A stretch of DNA of 47,012 nt from Lachnospiraceae bacterium. Lineage in GTDB: Bacteria; Bacillota; Clostridia; Lachnospirales; Lachnospiraceae. A program made the position numbers and the translations under genes. The notes under the pieces are model-generated. The model was given only the letters and a program-made list of their open reading frames with translations, did not search any database and was not told where the DNA came from. The first letter of the stretch is position 1, and every line of letters begins with the position of its first letter. Of the stretch, positions 1 to 8,390 are shown piece after piece. Location: NCBI GenBank assembly GCA_028724245.1, contig JAQYDI010000072.1, positions 1 to 47,012 on the forward strand, given 5' to 3'.

Positions 1-20
1 AAAATGCGTTCTCCCTCCCA

Positions 21-261
21 TGCGCAGTCTGCGGGGCAATCGATGGAGAAACGACCTTCGCGGCGGAATTACCGGCAGCTCCTGTTAAGGAGACCGTTGG
101 AAACGCCGGCACTTAACGAGCGGCCTCCAAAAGAGGCCGTCGAGTTTAGTACCGCTGCGTTTCCACCCGAGCGGGAGCGCGTCTCCGGACAGGAACTGCC
201 GGTAATGGAGCCTAAACTCTCTTTCCATCCTCCCCCCAGACTGCAGCACCCCATATTTTTT
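21..261 (+). ncRNA. Rod-shaped structured RNA candidate (6S-like geometry)
   Basis: The stretch folds almost end to end into one long hairpin. A closing stem pairs 24-31 with 237-244 and continues through a G-run (33-36) against a C-run (232-236). An open region follows (about 47-66 opposite 207-225). A long arm comes next: 68-78 with 196-206 (11 perfect pairs), 80-85 with 189-194, 89-94 with 181-186, 98-106 with 157-165, and the tip 121-127 with 133-139. Seven T's at 255-261 follow the closing stem, as at the 3' end of a terminated plus-strand RNA. A closing stem, central bubble and long apical arm are the layout of 6S RNA. The sequence itself is not recognised, so identity is open. No tmRNA, RNase P or SRP core motif was found. 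The rest of 1-345 holds only the ribosome-binding site of the next gene. Confidence 0.45.
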
Positions 262-345
262 TACCTGTAATTTTAACATAATTGCTCTTTGAAAACAATA
301 GAATGTAGGGAAGCGGCGGTGTAAAAAAGGACGAGGAGGAGGCGT

Positions 346-780
346 ATGCAAAAATATACGGTATATGCGGCAAAGGCGCTGGTTCTTCTGGCGATTGTGA
401 TTGCGTGCGGTTTTGTGTTCTGGGCCTGCGGTTCTGACAGCAGGCCGGAAAAGACAGGTGATGTGTCCTACACAGTGGTTCCGGACGATGAAGTGCCTGA
501 GGAATTGATGAAACTGATCGACGAGCGGAAGGAATCGGAGTTTCGGCTCAGCTTTTCGGAGGGGGAGAATCTCTATCTGGTGGTGGGATACGGCAGGCAG
601 GAAACAGGAGGATACAGTATACAGATCAAGGACCTGTATCTGGCGGGTGATGTGCTTTATATGGACACAGAGCTTCTGGGGCCGCTTCCCGAGGAAACTG
701 CCGATGCAAAGGACAGTACGGCTGCTCCGTGGCTTGTGGTAAAAATGCAGCAGATGGATAAGACGATTTATTTTGAATAG
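346..780 (+). CDS. PrcB-domain membrane-anchored or secreted protein
   Basis: A 144-residue protein with a hydrophobic N-terminal segment (about residues 8-28) containing a Cys (WACGS) that could be a lipidation site or just part of a membrane anchor. The C-terminal half has the pattern of the PrcB C-terminal domain: a Gly-Gly-Tyr-Ser-Ile strand, a strand ending in DTEL, then GPLP. In spirochaetes PrcB partners a protease, but its role in Clostridia is unknown. The start is supported by GAGGAGGAG just upstream. The stop lies 15 bases before the next start, so the two genes are probably cotranscribed. The domain call rests on motif memory only. Confidence 0.65.
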   Translation: MQKYTVYAAKALVLLAIVIACGFVFWACGSDSRPEKTGDVSYTVVPDDEVPEELMKLIDERKESEFRLSFSEGENLYLVVGYGRQETGGYSIQIKDLYLAGDVLYMDTELLGPLPEETADAKDSTAAPWLVVKMQQMDKTIYFE

Positions 781-795
781 GCAGGAGGAACGGGT

Positions 796-2418
796 TTGGA
801 ACTGATCAGAAAAAATTTGACGTATGGAATCGGCGGCAGGCGTCTGCTGACACAGCTCACATTCGATGATGATATTAATGTATCGGATAATAACGCGGAT
901 ATCCGGAGCATTATCATGCAGACGGGACATGTCCGTCTTGATGAAATACGGGTACTGGGCGGGAAAATACGGCTGGCAGGACATCTGGAATTTTCTGTGC
1001 TGTACTCCAGCGAGGAAAATGGGATGCTTTCCTGCATCAGAGGTGATTTTGCTTTTGAGGAAATGGTCAATTATGATGGGGGACAGGACGGGGAACAGGT
1101 TACCGTGCTCTGGGACATGGAGGATCTGCGTGCGCAGATGATCAATTCACGGAAAATGAATGTCAAGGCGGTGGTGACATTTTCTTTGTATCCTTTTCGC
1201 ATGGAAGAAATTCAGGCGGCTGCAGGAGTAGAAAATGCCATACCGAATGCAGTGCCGGATACCATGCCGGGAGCTGTGTCGGGCACAGCACCGGGTACAG
1301 CGCCGAATGCTGTATCTCCCGAAACACTGAGCCGGACGGAGCAGTTTGCGGGTCTGAAAGTATGCGGCAGAGATACGCTCCGTATGAAGGAAACATTTCC
1401 TCTCCCCGGTGGAAAGCCTGATGTGGACCGGATCGTTTTTCAGGATGTGCAGCTGCGCAATGTGAAAAACCGGCCGGAAAACGGACACCTTGCGGTAAGC
1501 GGTGATCTGTTCCTCTTTGTGCTGTACCGGTCAGCGGATGAACATGTTCCCATGCAGTGGTTTGAGAAACAGATTTCGGTAAGTGGTGAGGTGGAGTCCC
1601 ACCGCGCCTCGGATCTGATGCTGTCCGCTTCCGGCATCCGTCTGGCCCATACGGAGGTATCGGCTGCGGAGGATGAAGACGGGGAAATGCGCCGGATCGA
1701 GGTGGAAGCAGTGCTGCAGTGCGATCTGATGCTGTTTGAGGAGCAGCGTCTGGAACTGCTGGAGGACGTTTACGTACCGGAAATGGAATTTGATATTACG
1801 CGTCCGGAAATTCCCATGACCACGCTGGTTTCCTGCAATGACAGCCGCATGAAGACCAGTATGACGATGCAGCTGCATGCGGGAAAACCGCTGATGCAGA
1901 TCGTTTATACGGCAGCATCCGTTAAGATAGAGGATTATCATCCGGGAGATGGAGGCATGGTGCTGGAAGGGGTTATTTCCATTGATCTGCTGTATCAGCA
2001 GGCGGATCCGGAAAATCCTTTTGAAGCAGGGCATGAAGATTATCCTTTTTCCTATACGGTTCAGATGCCTGCGGGAGATCAGGAAAACAGCGCACAGCTT
2101 CAGACTGCCGGATCTGTGGAGCAGATCAATGCGGTTCTTTCCGGCCCGGATGAAGCGGAAATCCGCCTGACGGCAGGTTTTTCCACTGTTTTCTGCAGAG
2201 AAGAAAAAATGAGGGTCATTACCGACATTAATATGAAACCTGCAGCGCCGGAAAAAATTGAAAATATGCCCGGGATTACGGGTTATCTGGTGAAACCGCA
2301 GGATACACTCTGGAGTGTAGCCCGGAAATTTTATGTACCATTATCGTCCATAAGAGAGGTGAACTCCCTTACCAGCGATGAACTGAAACCGGGACAGAGA
2401 CTTCTGATCGTGAAGTAA
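796..2418 (+). CDS. sipL: SipL-like spore morphogenesis protein (DUF3794/SPOCS repeats plus LysM)
   Basis: A 540-residue protein that opens with a DUF3794 (SPOCS)-type repeat (NADIRSII, then VRLDEIRVLGGKIRLAGHLEFSV) and carries further degenerate repeats through about residue 470. The last 50 residues are a LysM peptidoglycan-binding domain (YLVKPQDTLWSVARKFY to PGQRLLIVK). This matches Clostridioides difficile SipL, which binds SpoIVA and anchors the spore coat. An Ala/Pro/Gly/Thr/Val-rich linker of about 40 residues (near residues 145-185) looks low-complexity. The start is TTG with AGGAGG eight bases upstream. Other Clostridia carry several DUF3794-LysM proteins, so orthology to SipL rather than a paralogue is inferred. 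Confidence 0.75.
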   Translation: MELIRKNLTYGIGGRRLLTQLTFDDDINVSDNNADIRSIIMQTGHVRLDEIRVLGGKIRLAGHLEFSVLYSSEENGMLSCIRGDFAFEEMVNYDGGQDGEQVTVLWDMEDLRAQMINSRKMNVKAVVTFSLYPFRMEEIQAAAGVENAIPNAVPDTMPGAVSGTAPGTAPNAVSPETLSRTEQFAGLKVCGRDTLRMKETFPLPGGKPDVDRIVFQDVQLRNVKNRPENGHLAVSGDLFLFVLYRSADEHVPMQWFEKQISVSGEVESHRASDLMLSASGIRLAHTEVSAAEDEDGEMRRIEVEAVLQCDLMLFEEQRLELLEDVYVPEMEFDITRPEIPMTTLVSCNDSRMKTSMTMQLHAGKPLMQIVYTAASVKIEDYHPGDGGMVLEGVISIDLLYQQADPENPFEAGHEDYPFSYTVQMPAGDQENSAQLQTAGSVEQINAVLSGPDEAEIRLTAGFSTVFCREEKMRVITDINMKPAAPEKIENMPGITGYLVKPQDTLWSVARKFYVPLSSIREVNSLTSDELKPGQRLLIVK

Positions 2419-2536
2419 TACATCCGAGCGGGCAGCCCGGCAGGAGTGGTAAAACAGCAGAGTGCTGAAACAACAGAGTATAAAACAGCAGACTCTTGAA
2501 GAAACGACAGAGTATAAAACAGCAGAGCATAAAACA

Positions 2537-2570
2537 GGCGGCAGTTCACAGATGTGGCTGCCGCCCTTTA
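2537..2570 (+). terminator. Intrinsic terminator after sipL
   Basis: An 8-bp perfect stem (GGCGGCAG with CTGCCGCC, 13-base loop) is followed by CTTTATAT. The spacer before it (about 2440-2535) carries three degenerate copies of AAAACAGCAGA, two of them within a longer shared ACAGAGTATAAAACAGCAG block 35 bases apart. Confidence 0.65.
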
Positions 2571-2601
2571 TATGAAGCACGACCCGCCGGCTGGCCGTAA
2601 C

Positions 2602-2813
2602 GTTTATCCTTCGGATACAGCCGGATAAACCGCTTCGTAATCATAGTATATGCAGTTTTTCGGAAAAATTACATGGTTTCTCAGTTTTGTCCGGAAAGTA
2701 CAGAATGGAAGTACATGGGAAAATCAACAGTCGAAAAGAATTGGAGCATACTGAATTTATTCAAACTCCCTACATCAAAGTGTTGTATATCGGTCGGCAG
2801 AGATTATTATAAT
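2602..2813 (+). promoter_or_regulatory. Probable promoter region of the methyltransferase operon
   Basis: A -10 TATAAT lies at 2808-2813 with TTGTAT at 2783-2788, a long 19-base spacing. Upstream is an 8-bp perfect inverted repeat, GTTTATCC (2602-2609) and GGATAAAC (2623-2630), which could bind a regulator such as the PucR-type protein encoded downstream; that link is inference. No gene is visible between 2571 and 3097. Confidence 0.4.
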
Positions 2814-2923
2814 TGCATAATAGTCTGATGGGCAGTAAACCATTTATACTACACATAATGGATAAAAAAGAAAGGAATATATGATTAAAGATAAGCAATA
2901 TAAACAAAAACAACAGTAAAAAA

Positions 2924-3034
2924 CAACGACGACAATAGCAGCAACAGTAAACAGTAAAAACAACGACGACAATAGCAGCAACAGTAAACAGTAAAAACAA
3001 CGACGACAATAGCAGCAACAGTAAACAGTAAACA
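2924..3034 (+). repeat. Three tandem copies of a 37-bp A/C-rich unit in the methyltransferase leader
   Basis: Units start at 2924, 2961 and 2998. The first two are identical and the third differs only at its end. Each begins CAACGACGACAATAGCAGCA. The whole leader from about 2880 to 3090 is A/C-rich and T-poor, so an mRNA leader here would have little secondary structure. The minus-strand reading frames across it (strings of Leu, Cys, Val) are artefacts of the repeat. A 12-codon frame preceded by AAAGGA lies at 2881-2919; whether it is translated is unknown. Confidence 0.9.
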
Positions 3035-3097
3035 ATAACAGCAAACAACAGAACAAAAACAAAACAGGACAAATGACAAGTAAGATAAGGAGGACCA

Positions 3098-4192
3098 ATG
3101 AAAAAGATACCATTTAACACAGATGAACTGAAGGTTGTATCGGAAGTTCCCGGTTTTACGGGCGAGATGCTTCCCATTTATAATTTCCCCGTCAGTATGA
3201 GGGAAAGTGCAGTTTCAACATTCCGCGACAAGGATCCTGTCTGGATTCTGACGGATATTGAGATGAATACATTTACACCGTCGGTTATTCCGGACAATGG
3301 CGCCAGAGGTTTTGTATTTGAAGGCGGCGAGCCCTATCCCAGAGAGAAATTCGGCGGAGAGGATATGTTCGGAATCAAGTGGAAATACATTGATGTAGCA
3401 GGCGGATCCATGGTGGAACCCGGATCGCCTCTTTTCTCCGATGCCAATGAATGGAAGGAAAAGGTGGTATTTCCGGATATCGACAGCTGGGACTGGGAAG
3501 GCAGCGCTGCGAAAAATAAAGAGTATCTGAGCAACGGCAGATGCAATATGCTGACATTCCTCAACGGCTGCTGGTTTGAAAGACTGATTTCCTTTATGGA
3601 TTTTGAAGATGCTGCAGTGGCCATGATCGACGAAGAACAGACGGATGCAGTGAAAGAGCTGATGCATGAACTGACAAGTCTTTATATCCGTCTGGTTGAC
3701 AAATGTGTGGAATACTATGATCTGGATGGATTCCAGATCCATGACGACTGGGGTTCCCAGATGGCACCGTTTTTCTCGGATGAAGCAGCGAGAGAGATCA
3801 TTCTTCCCGAAATGAAGCGTTTTGTGGATCATGTGCATTCCAAAGGCATGTTCTGCGATCTGCACAGCTGCGGCCATATTGAAGACAGATGTGATATTTT
3901 TGTGGAAGCCGGTTTTGACTCCTGGACTCCCATGCCCATGAACAATACACAGGAACTGTATGAAAAATACGGTGACCGTATCGTGATCGGCATTGTAGCA
4001 GACAATCCCTTTGATCCGGAAACAGCAACGGAAGAAGAACAGAGAGCAGCAGCAAGAGAGTTCGTTGAAAAATATACGAAACCCGGAAAGCCCTGCATGT
4101 ATTCGGCATTCTATAATCGTCCCGGTATGCTGACGAAGGCTTTCAGAGAAGAACTTTATATCGCTTCACGCGAGCGTTACAGCAAAGAGTAG
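3098..4192 (+). CDS. UroD/MtaA-family methyltransferase, first of two paralogues
   Basis: A 364-residue protein of the uroporphyrinogen decarboxylase superfamily, in the branch containing cobalamin-dependent methyltransferases such as MtaA. Motifs include the aromatic/DW stretch around FHDDWGSQ-like residues (IHDDWGSQMAPFFS), common to this branch. The zinc-ligand pattern of MtaA is complete: His256, Cys258 (in LHSCGH) and a third Cys at 333 (GKPCMYS), 75 residues after the second ligand as in MtaA. That predicts activation of a thiol or another methyl acceptor or donor. AAGGAGG sits just before the ATG. The next gene is a paralogue 45 bases away. No corrinoid protein or corrinoid activase is encoded in the window, so the substrate is unknown. 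Confidence 0.8.
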   Translation: MKKIPFNTDELKVVSEVPGFTGEMLPIYNFPVSMRESAVSTFRDKDPVWILTDIEMNTFTPSVIPDNGARGFVFEGGEPYPREKFGGEDMFGIKWKYIDVAGGSMVEPGSPLFSDANEWKEKVVFPDIDSWDWEGSAAKNKEYLSNGRCNMLTFLNGCWFERLISFMDFEDAAVAMIDEEQTDAVKELMHELTSLYIRLVDKCVEYYDLDGFQIHDDWGSQMAPFFSDEAAREIILPEMKRFVDHVHSKGMFCDLHSCGHIEDRCDIFVEAGFDSWTPMPMNNTQELYEKYGDRIVIGIVADNPFDPETATEEEQRAAAREFVEKYTKPGKPCMYSAFYNRPGMLTKAFREELYIASRERYSKE

Positions 4193-4237
4193 GTAATAAA
4201 TAAAAGAGACAATAAACAAAAGAGGAGGGTGACTTTT

Positions 4238-5341
4238 ATGAAACGGATTCCGTTTGACGAAGCGGAGATGAATGTGATAGGGGAACACATTAATTTTACT
4301 TCCGCATGTTTTGGACCGCCGGTGATACCGATGTACAACACACCGATTTCGCCCAAGGAGAATGTGATGAACGTTTTCCGCAGAGACGGCAGCGCCATGT
4401 GGTTTCCTACAACAACGGATTTTGCCTATGTGGAATCACGCGCCAATCCCGATCACATAGCCCGTGCCGAGATCTGTGATATGGGTCCCAGGCAGCCGCT
4501 GGAAGAAAAAGGCGGGAAGGACCTGTTCGGCGTGGAATGGCAGTATGTGGAGGTTGCGGGAGGTTCTATGGAGGTTCCCGGAGCAAAACATCTGCTGGAG
4601 GATGTAAACGACTGGAAGGAAAATGTGGTATTTCCGGATGTGCAGGCACTTGACTGGGAAGCAAATAAGATGAATGCACCTCTCAATGATTCAAAGCGTG
4701 TGCTGGGCATCACATTCCAGAACGGTATGTTTGAACGTCTGATTTCTTTTATGGGATTTGAGGAGGCAGCAGTTGCACTGATCGATGAGGATCAGCAGGA
4801 TGCTATTCATGAACTTTTCGACCGTCTGGCTGATATGTATATTGAGATGATCGAGAAATATATGGAGGTTCTGAATCTGGAATCTGTTACTTTCCATGAT
4901 GACTGGGGTTCCCAGAGAGCGCCTTTCTTCTCGGAACAGGTGTGCAGCGAAATGATCGCTCCCCATATTAAAAAGATCGCAGACTTCTGTCACAGCAAAG
5001 GCCTGATCTTCAACCATCATTCCTGCGGTAAGAATGAACTTCTTGTTCCTGCTATGATCGCCGAAGGCGATGATATGTGGTGGCCTCAGGATATGAATGA
5101 TGTGGACAGACTCCGCGAAGAGTACGGAGATAAGCTGGTGCTGTCCGTTACACCGCCTGCAGTTGCCGAAGATGCTTCCGATGAAGAAATCGAAGCTGCG
5201 GCAAAGGCGTTTGTTGACAAGTATGCACCGGGTTATTTTGAAAAACCGATCATCGTTATGGCATTTTTTGCTCCCCAGCGTCTGGTGGATGCGATTTATC
5301 GTTACAGCCGGATCGCTCTCTGCGGAGAAAAAGCGGAATAA
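4238..5341 (+). CDS. UroD/MtaA-family methyltransferase, second paralogue lacking one zinc ligand
   Basis: A 367-residue protein clearly homologous to its upstream neighbour (shared KRIPFDE start region, DLFG.W.Y..VAGGSM, ERLISFM.FE.AAVA.ID, FHDDWGSQ.APFFS). His261 and Cys263 of the zinc motif are kept (HHSCGK), but the position matching the third ligand is Ile338 (EKPIIVM) instead of Cys. It may therefore bind metal differently, form a heteromer with its neighbour, or act on another half-reaction. The ATG at 4238 is chosen because GAGGAGGG lies eight bases upstream; a GTG nine bases earlier overlaps that site. It is probably cotranscribed with the flanking genes. Confidence 0.8.
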   Translation: MKRIPFDEAEMNVIGEHINFTSACFGPPVIPMYNTPISPKENVMNVFRRDGSAMWFPTTTDFAYVESRANPDHIARAEICDMGPRQPLEEKGGKDLFGVEWQYVEVAGGSMEVPGAKHLLEDVNDWKENVVFPDVQALDWEANKMNAPLNDSKRVLGITFQNGMFERLISFMGFEEAAVALIDEDQQDAIHELFDRLADMYIEMIEKYMEVLNLESVTFHDDWGSQRAPFFSEQVCSEMIAPHIKKIADFCHSKGLIFNHHSCGKNELLVPAMIAEGDDMWWPQDMNDVDRLREEYGDKLVLSVTPPAVAEDASDEEIEAAAKAFVDKYAPGYFEKPIIVMAFFAPQRLVDAIYRYSRIALCGEKAE

Positions 5342-5402
5342 CAAAAGAAAAGGCTGTACGGGTCTGTTTGTACAGTACTTCAGATAAAAGGAGGATTTAC
5401 GA

Positions 5403-6611
5403 ATGAATAACAAGTTTACATTCAAATCAAAAATGGGTACCTTTGCTTTCTGTTTCGGAGCAATGGCCAATAATATGACAATGGCGCTGGTTGCCTACAT
5501 TATGGCCACCTACAGCAATGTATCACCTGCTGTTGTACAGAATATTCTGGTAACACCTTCACTGGTTGCTACCGTTTACGCTTTCTTTGTTGGACAGCTG
5601 AATACGAAGTTTTCCACGAAGAAACTTCTGCTTTTCGGTCAGATCAGTATTCTTGCCATGGGTATGATCTTCATGTTCCTGGGCGGAAAAGCTTCCATCT
5701 GGGTTCTGGTGCTGGCAGCCGGTCTTGTAGGTATTGGACAGGGATCCAACAATACGATCCTCGGAGCCATGCTGGCTGATATGATCGATGATGAAAAAGA
5801 AAGAGGAAGCTTCCTCGGTATCTGTATGGCAGTTATGAATGTGGGCGGCGTATTCTTCTCAATTGCCGGCGGCAAGATTGCGGATATAACCGGTTCCTGG
5901 CAGATGGCATACGCACTGTATTTCATTATTCTGGCAGCGATTATTCTGGAAATGATCTGCCTGCCTGAAGGACCTGTTGCACAGGCACAGGCCGGCGGCG
6001 GAGCAAAAGAAAAAGTAGCGATTCCCGCAAAAGTATGGGTAATTTCCATTCACTATTTTTTCTTCTTCCTGGCTTTATATGTATATGGCTCCAATATTTC
6101 CCAGTATATCATCAACTACTATCAGCTGGGTGGCGCTTCAGAAGCAGGTGTTGCCACATCGGTAGTTACCATCGGCGGTATCATTGCAGGTGCTGTATAC
6201 GGTGTTTATTCCCAGTGGTTTAAGAAACTGACTGTTCCGATCATGATGGGTGCGGCAGCGGTAGGACTTTTCCTCTGCCTGACCATGACAACAACCGTAT
6301 GGGGCGCTTATATCGGCGGTGCGCTGGTAGGTTTTTCCATGTCTGCATGTGGTCCCTACATCATCATGGAACTCGGCAAAATCGCTCCCGGTGCGCAGTA
6401 CTCCAAAGCAATGTCTATCTACTCCGGATTCATGAATGCCGGTATGTGCGTGGCAATTTATGTTATCAACATCGCGACCGGAATGATCTGCGGCGACAGC
6501 AGTGATATTCATACCAAATTTATCGTAGGTTTTGTACTTGCGGCAGCAGCATGTATTACATCCATTCCGGTTTACTGCAGTAAATCAAAGGCAGAAGCTT
6601 CCGGTCAGTAA
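5403..6611 (+). CDS. Major facilitator superfamily transporter
   Basis: A 402-residue, very hydrophobic protein with about twelve predicted membrane segments and a charged central loop near residues 190-205 (KEKVAIPAK), which splits it into the two six-helix halves of an MFS carrier. Between helices 4 and 5 the ADMIDDEKERGSF stretch resembles the conserved cytoplasmic motif of the family. AAAGGAGG precedes the ATG. It follows the two methyltransferase genes by 61 bases and ends at a strong terminator, so it is likely the last gene of that operon and probably imports the methylated or related substrate. The substrate cannot be read from sequence. Confidence 0.85.
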   Translation: MNNKFTFKSKMGTFAFCFGAMANNMTMALVAYIMATYSNVSPAVVQNILVTPSLVATVYAFFVGQLNTKFSTKKLLLFGQISILAMGMIFMFLGGKASIWVLVLAAGLVGIGQGSNNTILGAMLADMIDDEKERGSFLGICMAVMNVGGVFFSIAGGKIADITGSWQMAYALYFIILAAIILEMICLPEGPVAQAQAGGGAKEKVAIPAKVWVISIHYFFFFLALYVYGSNISQYIINYYQLGGASEAGVATSVVTIGGIIAGAVYGVYSQWFKKLTVPIMMGAAAVGLFLCLTMTTTVWGAYIGGALVGFSMSACGPYIIMELGKIAPGAQYSKAMSIYSGFMNAGMCVAIYVINIATGMICGDSSDIHTKFIVGFVLAAAACITSIPVYCSKSKAEASGQ

Positions 6612-6674
6612 TCATATCGGCAGATATGCTGTAATTACAGGATATAGAAATAATTCTATATAGATCACACTCTG

Positions 6675-6715
6675 AAAAGGGGGGATTCTGCATATGGACA
6701 GTAATCCCCTTTTTT
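6675..6715 (+). terminator. Intrinsic terminator after the MFS gene
   Basis: An A-run and G-run ending GGGGATT pair with AATCCCC and a T-run across a short loop. The A-run/T-run symmetry would also let it work on the minus strand. An 8-bp inverted repeat (ATATAGAA/TTCTATAT) lies just before it near 6640-6660. Confidence 0.85.
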
Positions 6716-6747
6716 GCTGTATGGTGGTATGAAGGCGGAAAAAAGGA

Positions 6748-6797
6748 TATAATGTAGTAAATGCAGCAATGCAGGCTTATCTGTAATAAGCTGCATT
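6748..6797 (+). promoter_or_regulatory. Promoter -10 and hairpin/operator before the PucR-type gene
   Basis: TATAAT at 6748-6753 with no good -35, suggesting an activator-dependent promoter. An inverted repeat follows at 6768-6797: AATGCAG then CTTAT, loop CTGTA, ATAAG then CTGCATT, twelve pairs with one bulged base. It covers roughly +8 to +37 of the predicted transcript, so it could be an autoregulatory operator or an mRNA hairpin just before the ribosome-binding site. Confidence 0.5.
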
Positions 6798-6816
6798 GGA
6801 GATATGGGGGAATTGA

Positions 6817-8379
6817 GTGAAAAAATTAAAACAATCAGATAATTCAGGCTTTCTGCTGACGCTGGAACTGGTGTATGAGAAGCTGCAGGAACGGGGCGTG
6901 GAAGCCGAAATTACCATGGAGGATCTGAAATGCTGTTTATCCGGCATGCAGGTTTATAACGGCCAGACACAGATTTTTTCAGAGTTCCTTTATCTGACGG
7001 ATCTGGAGCACCTGCGGGAGCAGAGTTCGCTTCAGTATGATACAAGACTTGTGGTATGCGGAATGCCGAAAAAGGGGGAGAATCTGCCTTTTTCCTACTG
7101 TATTTTTGTGCCGGAGTCATACGGTATGGTTGAAATACTGAACGAACTGCAGCAGATTTTTTATGAATACGCCTGTCTGGAAAGAAAGCTGAACCATATT
7201 CTGACAGAGGAGGGCACGATTTATGAAATCTGTGAAGCGGCGGTAGAACATTTTCGTGCTACAGTGTTTGTGCATGATGAATTTTATCATATTATAGCCT
7301 GTCCCAAGATTGAGGATGACAGAGTCAACTTTACATATAATGAAAAAACCGATCAGTATACACAGGACGCGGACACCATCAATCATTTCCGCACCAGTCC
7401 GTCCTATAAAAAGACACTGACTACTAAGGGCGGCTGTGTTTGGGAGAGTGATTTTGATGATGAGAGCTGCCTGTATGCCAATATTTGGCTGGAAGACAAA
7501 TACAGGGGGAGACTGATCGTGGGAAAGCAGAAAAGTGAAATCCGGCCCGGGCAGCTGGCGGAAGTATCCTATTTTGCGTTTATCATTGAAAGGGCGCTGC
7601 TGCAGAGAGGGTTCCGCCATGAGAAAAAACGTTATCCCGTGGAGAAAATGATCGTGGATGCGCTGGACGGAATGGACATGAACCGTAAAGAGGTACGGGA
7701 GGAGCTGGCTGATCTGGGATGGGCTCCGGAGGATCAGTACGTGTGCGGATATCTGGCATTTGAAGAGGGAGATTTTACAAGAATGTCTGTTTACGGAATC
7801 TGCAACAGTATTGAGGAACGGATCCGCGGTTCCTGTACCTGTTATCATGGCGACCAGCTGTATGTGCTGTTCAATCTGACCCGGGGCGAGATGAATACGC
7901 AGATGATCCGCATGAAGATGTCCTATATTGTCAGGGAGAGTCTCTGTTTTATGGGTGTGTCTCTGCCGTTTTCGGACTTTTTTGATATGGGGATCTATTT
8001 CCGGCAGGCACAGATCTCAGTCAAATACAGCAAACAGGAGCAGGCACCCCGATGGTATACGGAGTTTGGAGAACATGTGCTGAAATACTGGATCATGGAG
8101 GGGATGGGAGAATTTTCCCCCAGGACCATGATGCCGGAGGTTCTGAAAAAACTGGCGCGGTATGATGAAGCTCACGGAACCGAGCTGATGCGGACGCTGA
8201 AGGTTTATCTGATGAATGAGCGAAACGGCACGCTGACGGCGCAGATTCTCAAAATCAACCGCAGTACGCTGCCGTACCGTCTGGAACGGATCCATAAAGT
8301 CGCAGGCGGGATCGATCTGGAAGATGAAAAATGCAGAATGTATCTGATGATGGGACTTCTGCTGATGGAGTACCTGTAA
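6817..8379 (+). CDS. PucR-type transcriptional regulator (C-terminal HTH_30)
   Basis: A 520-residue regulator. The C-terminal 65 residues show the PucR helix-turn-helix layout: TLKVYLMNERNGTLTAQILKINRSTLPYRLERI followed by the terminal LMMGLLLMEYL helix. The N-terminal and middle parts (about residues 1-450) resemble the ligand-sensing and GGDEF-like regions of this family without a clear metabolite-binding motif. The start is GTG with a weak GGGGGA site. PucR-type proteins are usually activators tuned to a catabolic substrate. Its position directly after the methyltransferase/MFS operon suggests it controls that operon, but this is inferred from adjacency only. Confidence 0.75.
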   Translation: MKKLKQSDNSGFLLTLELVYEKLQERGVEAEITMEDLKCCLSGMQVYNGQTQIFSEFLYLTDLEHLREQSSLQYDTRLVVCGMPKKGENLPFSYCIFVPESYGMVEILNELQQIFYEYACLERKLNHILTEEGTIYEICEAAVEHFRATVFVHDEFYHIIACPKIEDDRVNFTYNEKTDQYTQDADTINHFRTSPSYKKTLTTKGGCVWESDFDDESCLYANIWLEDKYRGRLIVGKQKSEIRPGQLAEVSYFAFIIERALLQRGFRHEKKRYPVEKMIVDALDGMDMNRKEVREELADLGWAPEDQYVCGYLAFEEGDFTRMSVYGICNSIEERIRGSCTCYHGDQLYVLFNLTRGEMNTQMIRMKMSYIVRESLCFMGVSLPFSDFFDMGIYFRQAQISVKYSKQEQAPRWYTEFGEHVLKYWIMEGMGEFSPRTMMPEVLKKLARYDEAHGTELMRTLKVYLMNERNGTLTAQILKINRSTLPYRLERIHKVAGGIDLEDEKCRMYLMMGLLLMEYL

Positions 8380-8390
8380 CTTAAAAATAA

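Noticed and set aside
21-261. tmRNA, RNase P RNA or SRP RNA
   Set aside because: No tag-peptide/tRNA-like end, no RNase P core and no GGAA-capped SRP domain were found on either strand.
2924-3034. A CRISPR array
   Set aside because: The 37-bp units are directly tandem with no unique spacers and no cas genes are nearby.
2571-3097. A cobalamin riboswitch before the MtaA-like genes
   Set aside because: Searched because these enzymes often use corrinoids; no B12-box-like sequence or matching fold was seen.
2770-3177. Minus-strand open frames rich in Leu, Cys and Val upstream of the methyltransferase operon
   Set aside because: They are the translation of the A/C-rich tandem repeat in reverse, lack ribosome sites and overlap a real gene start.
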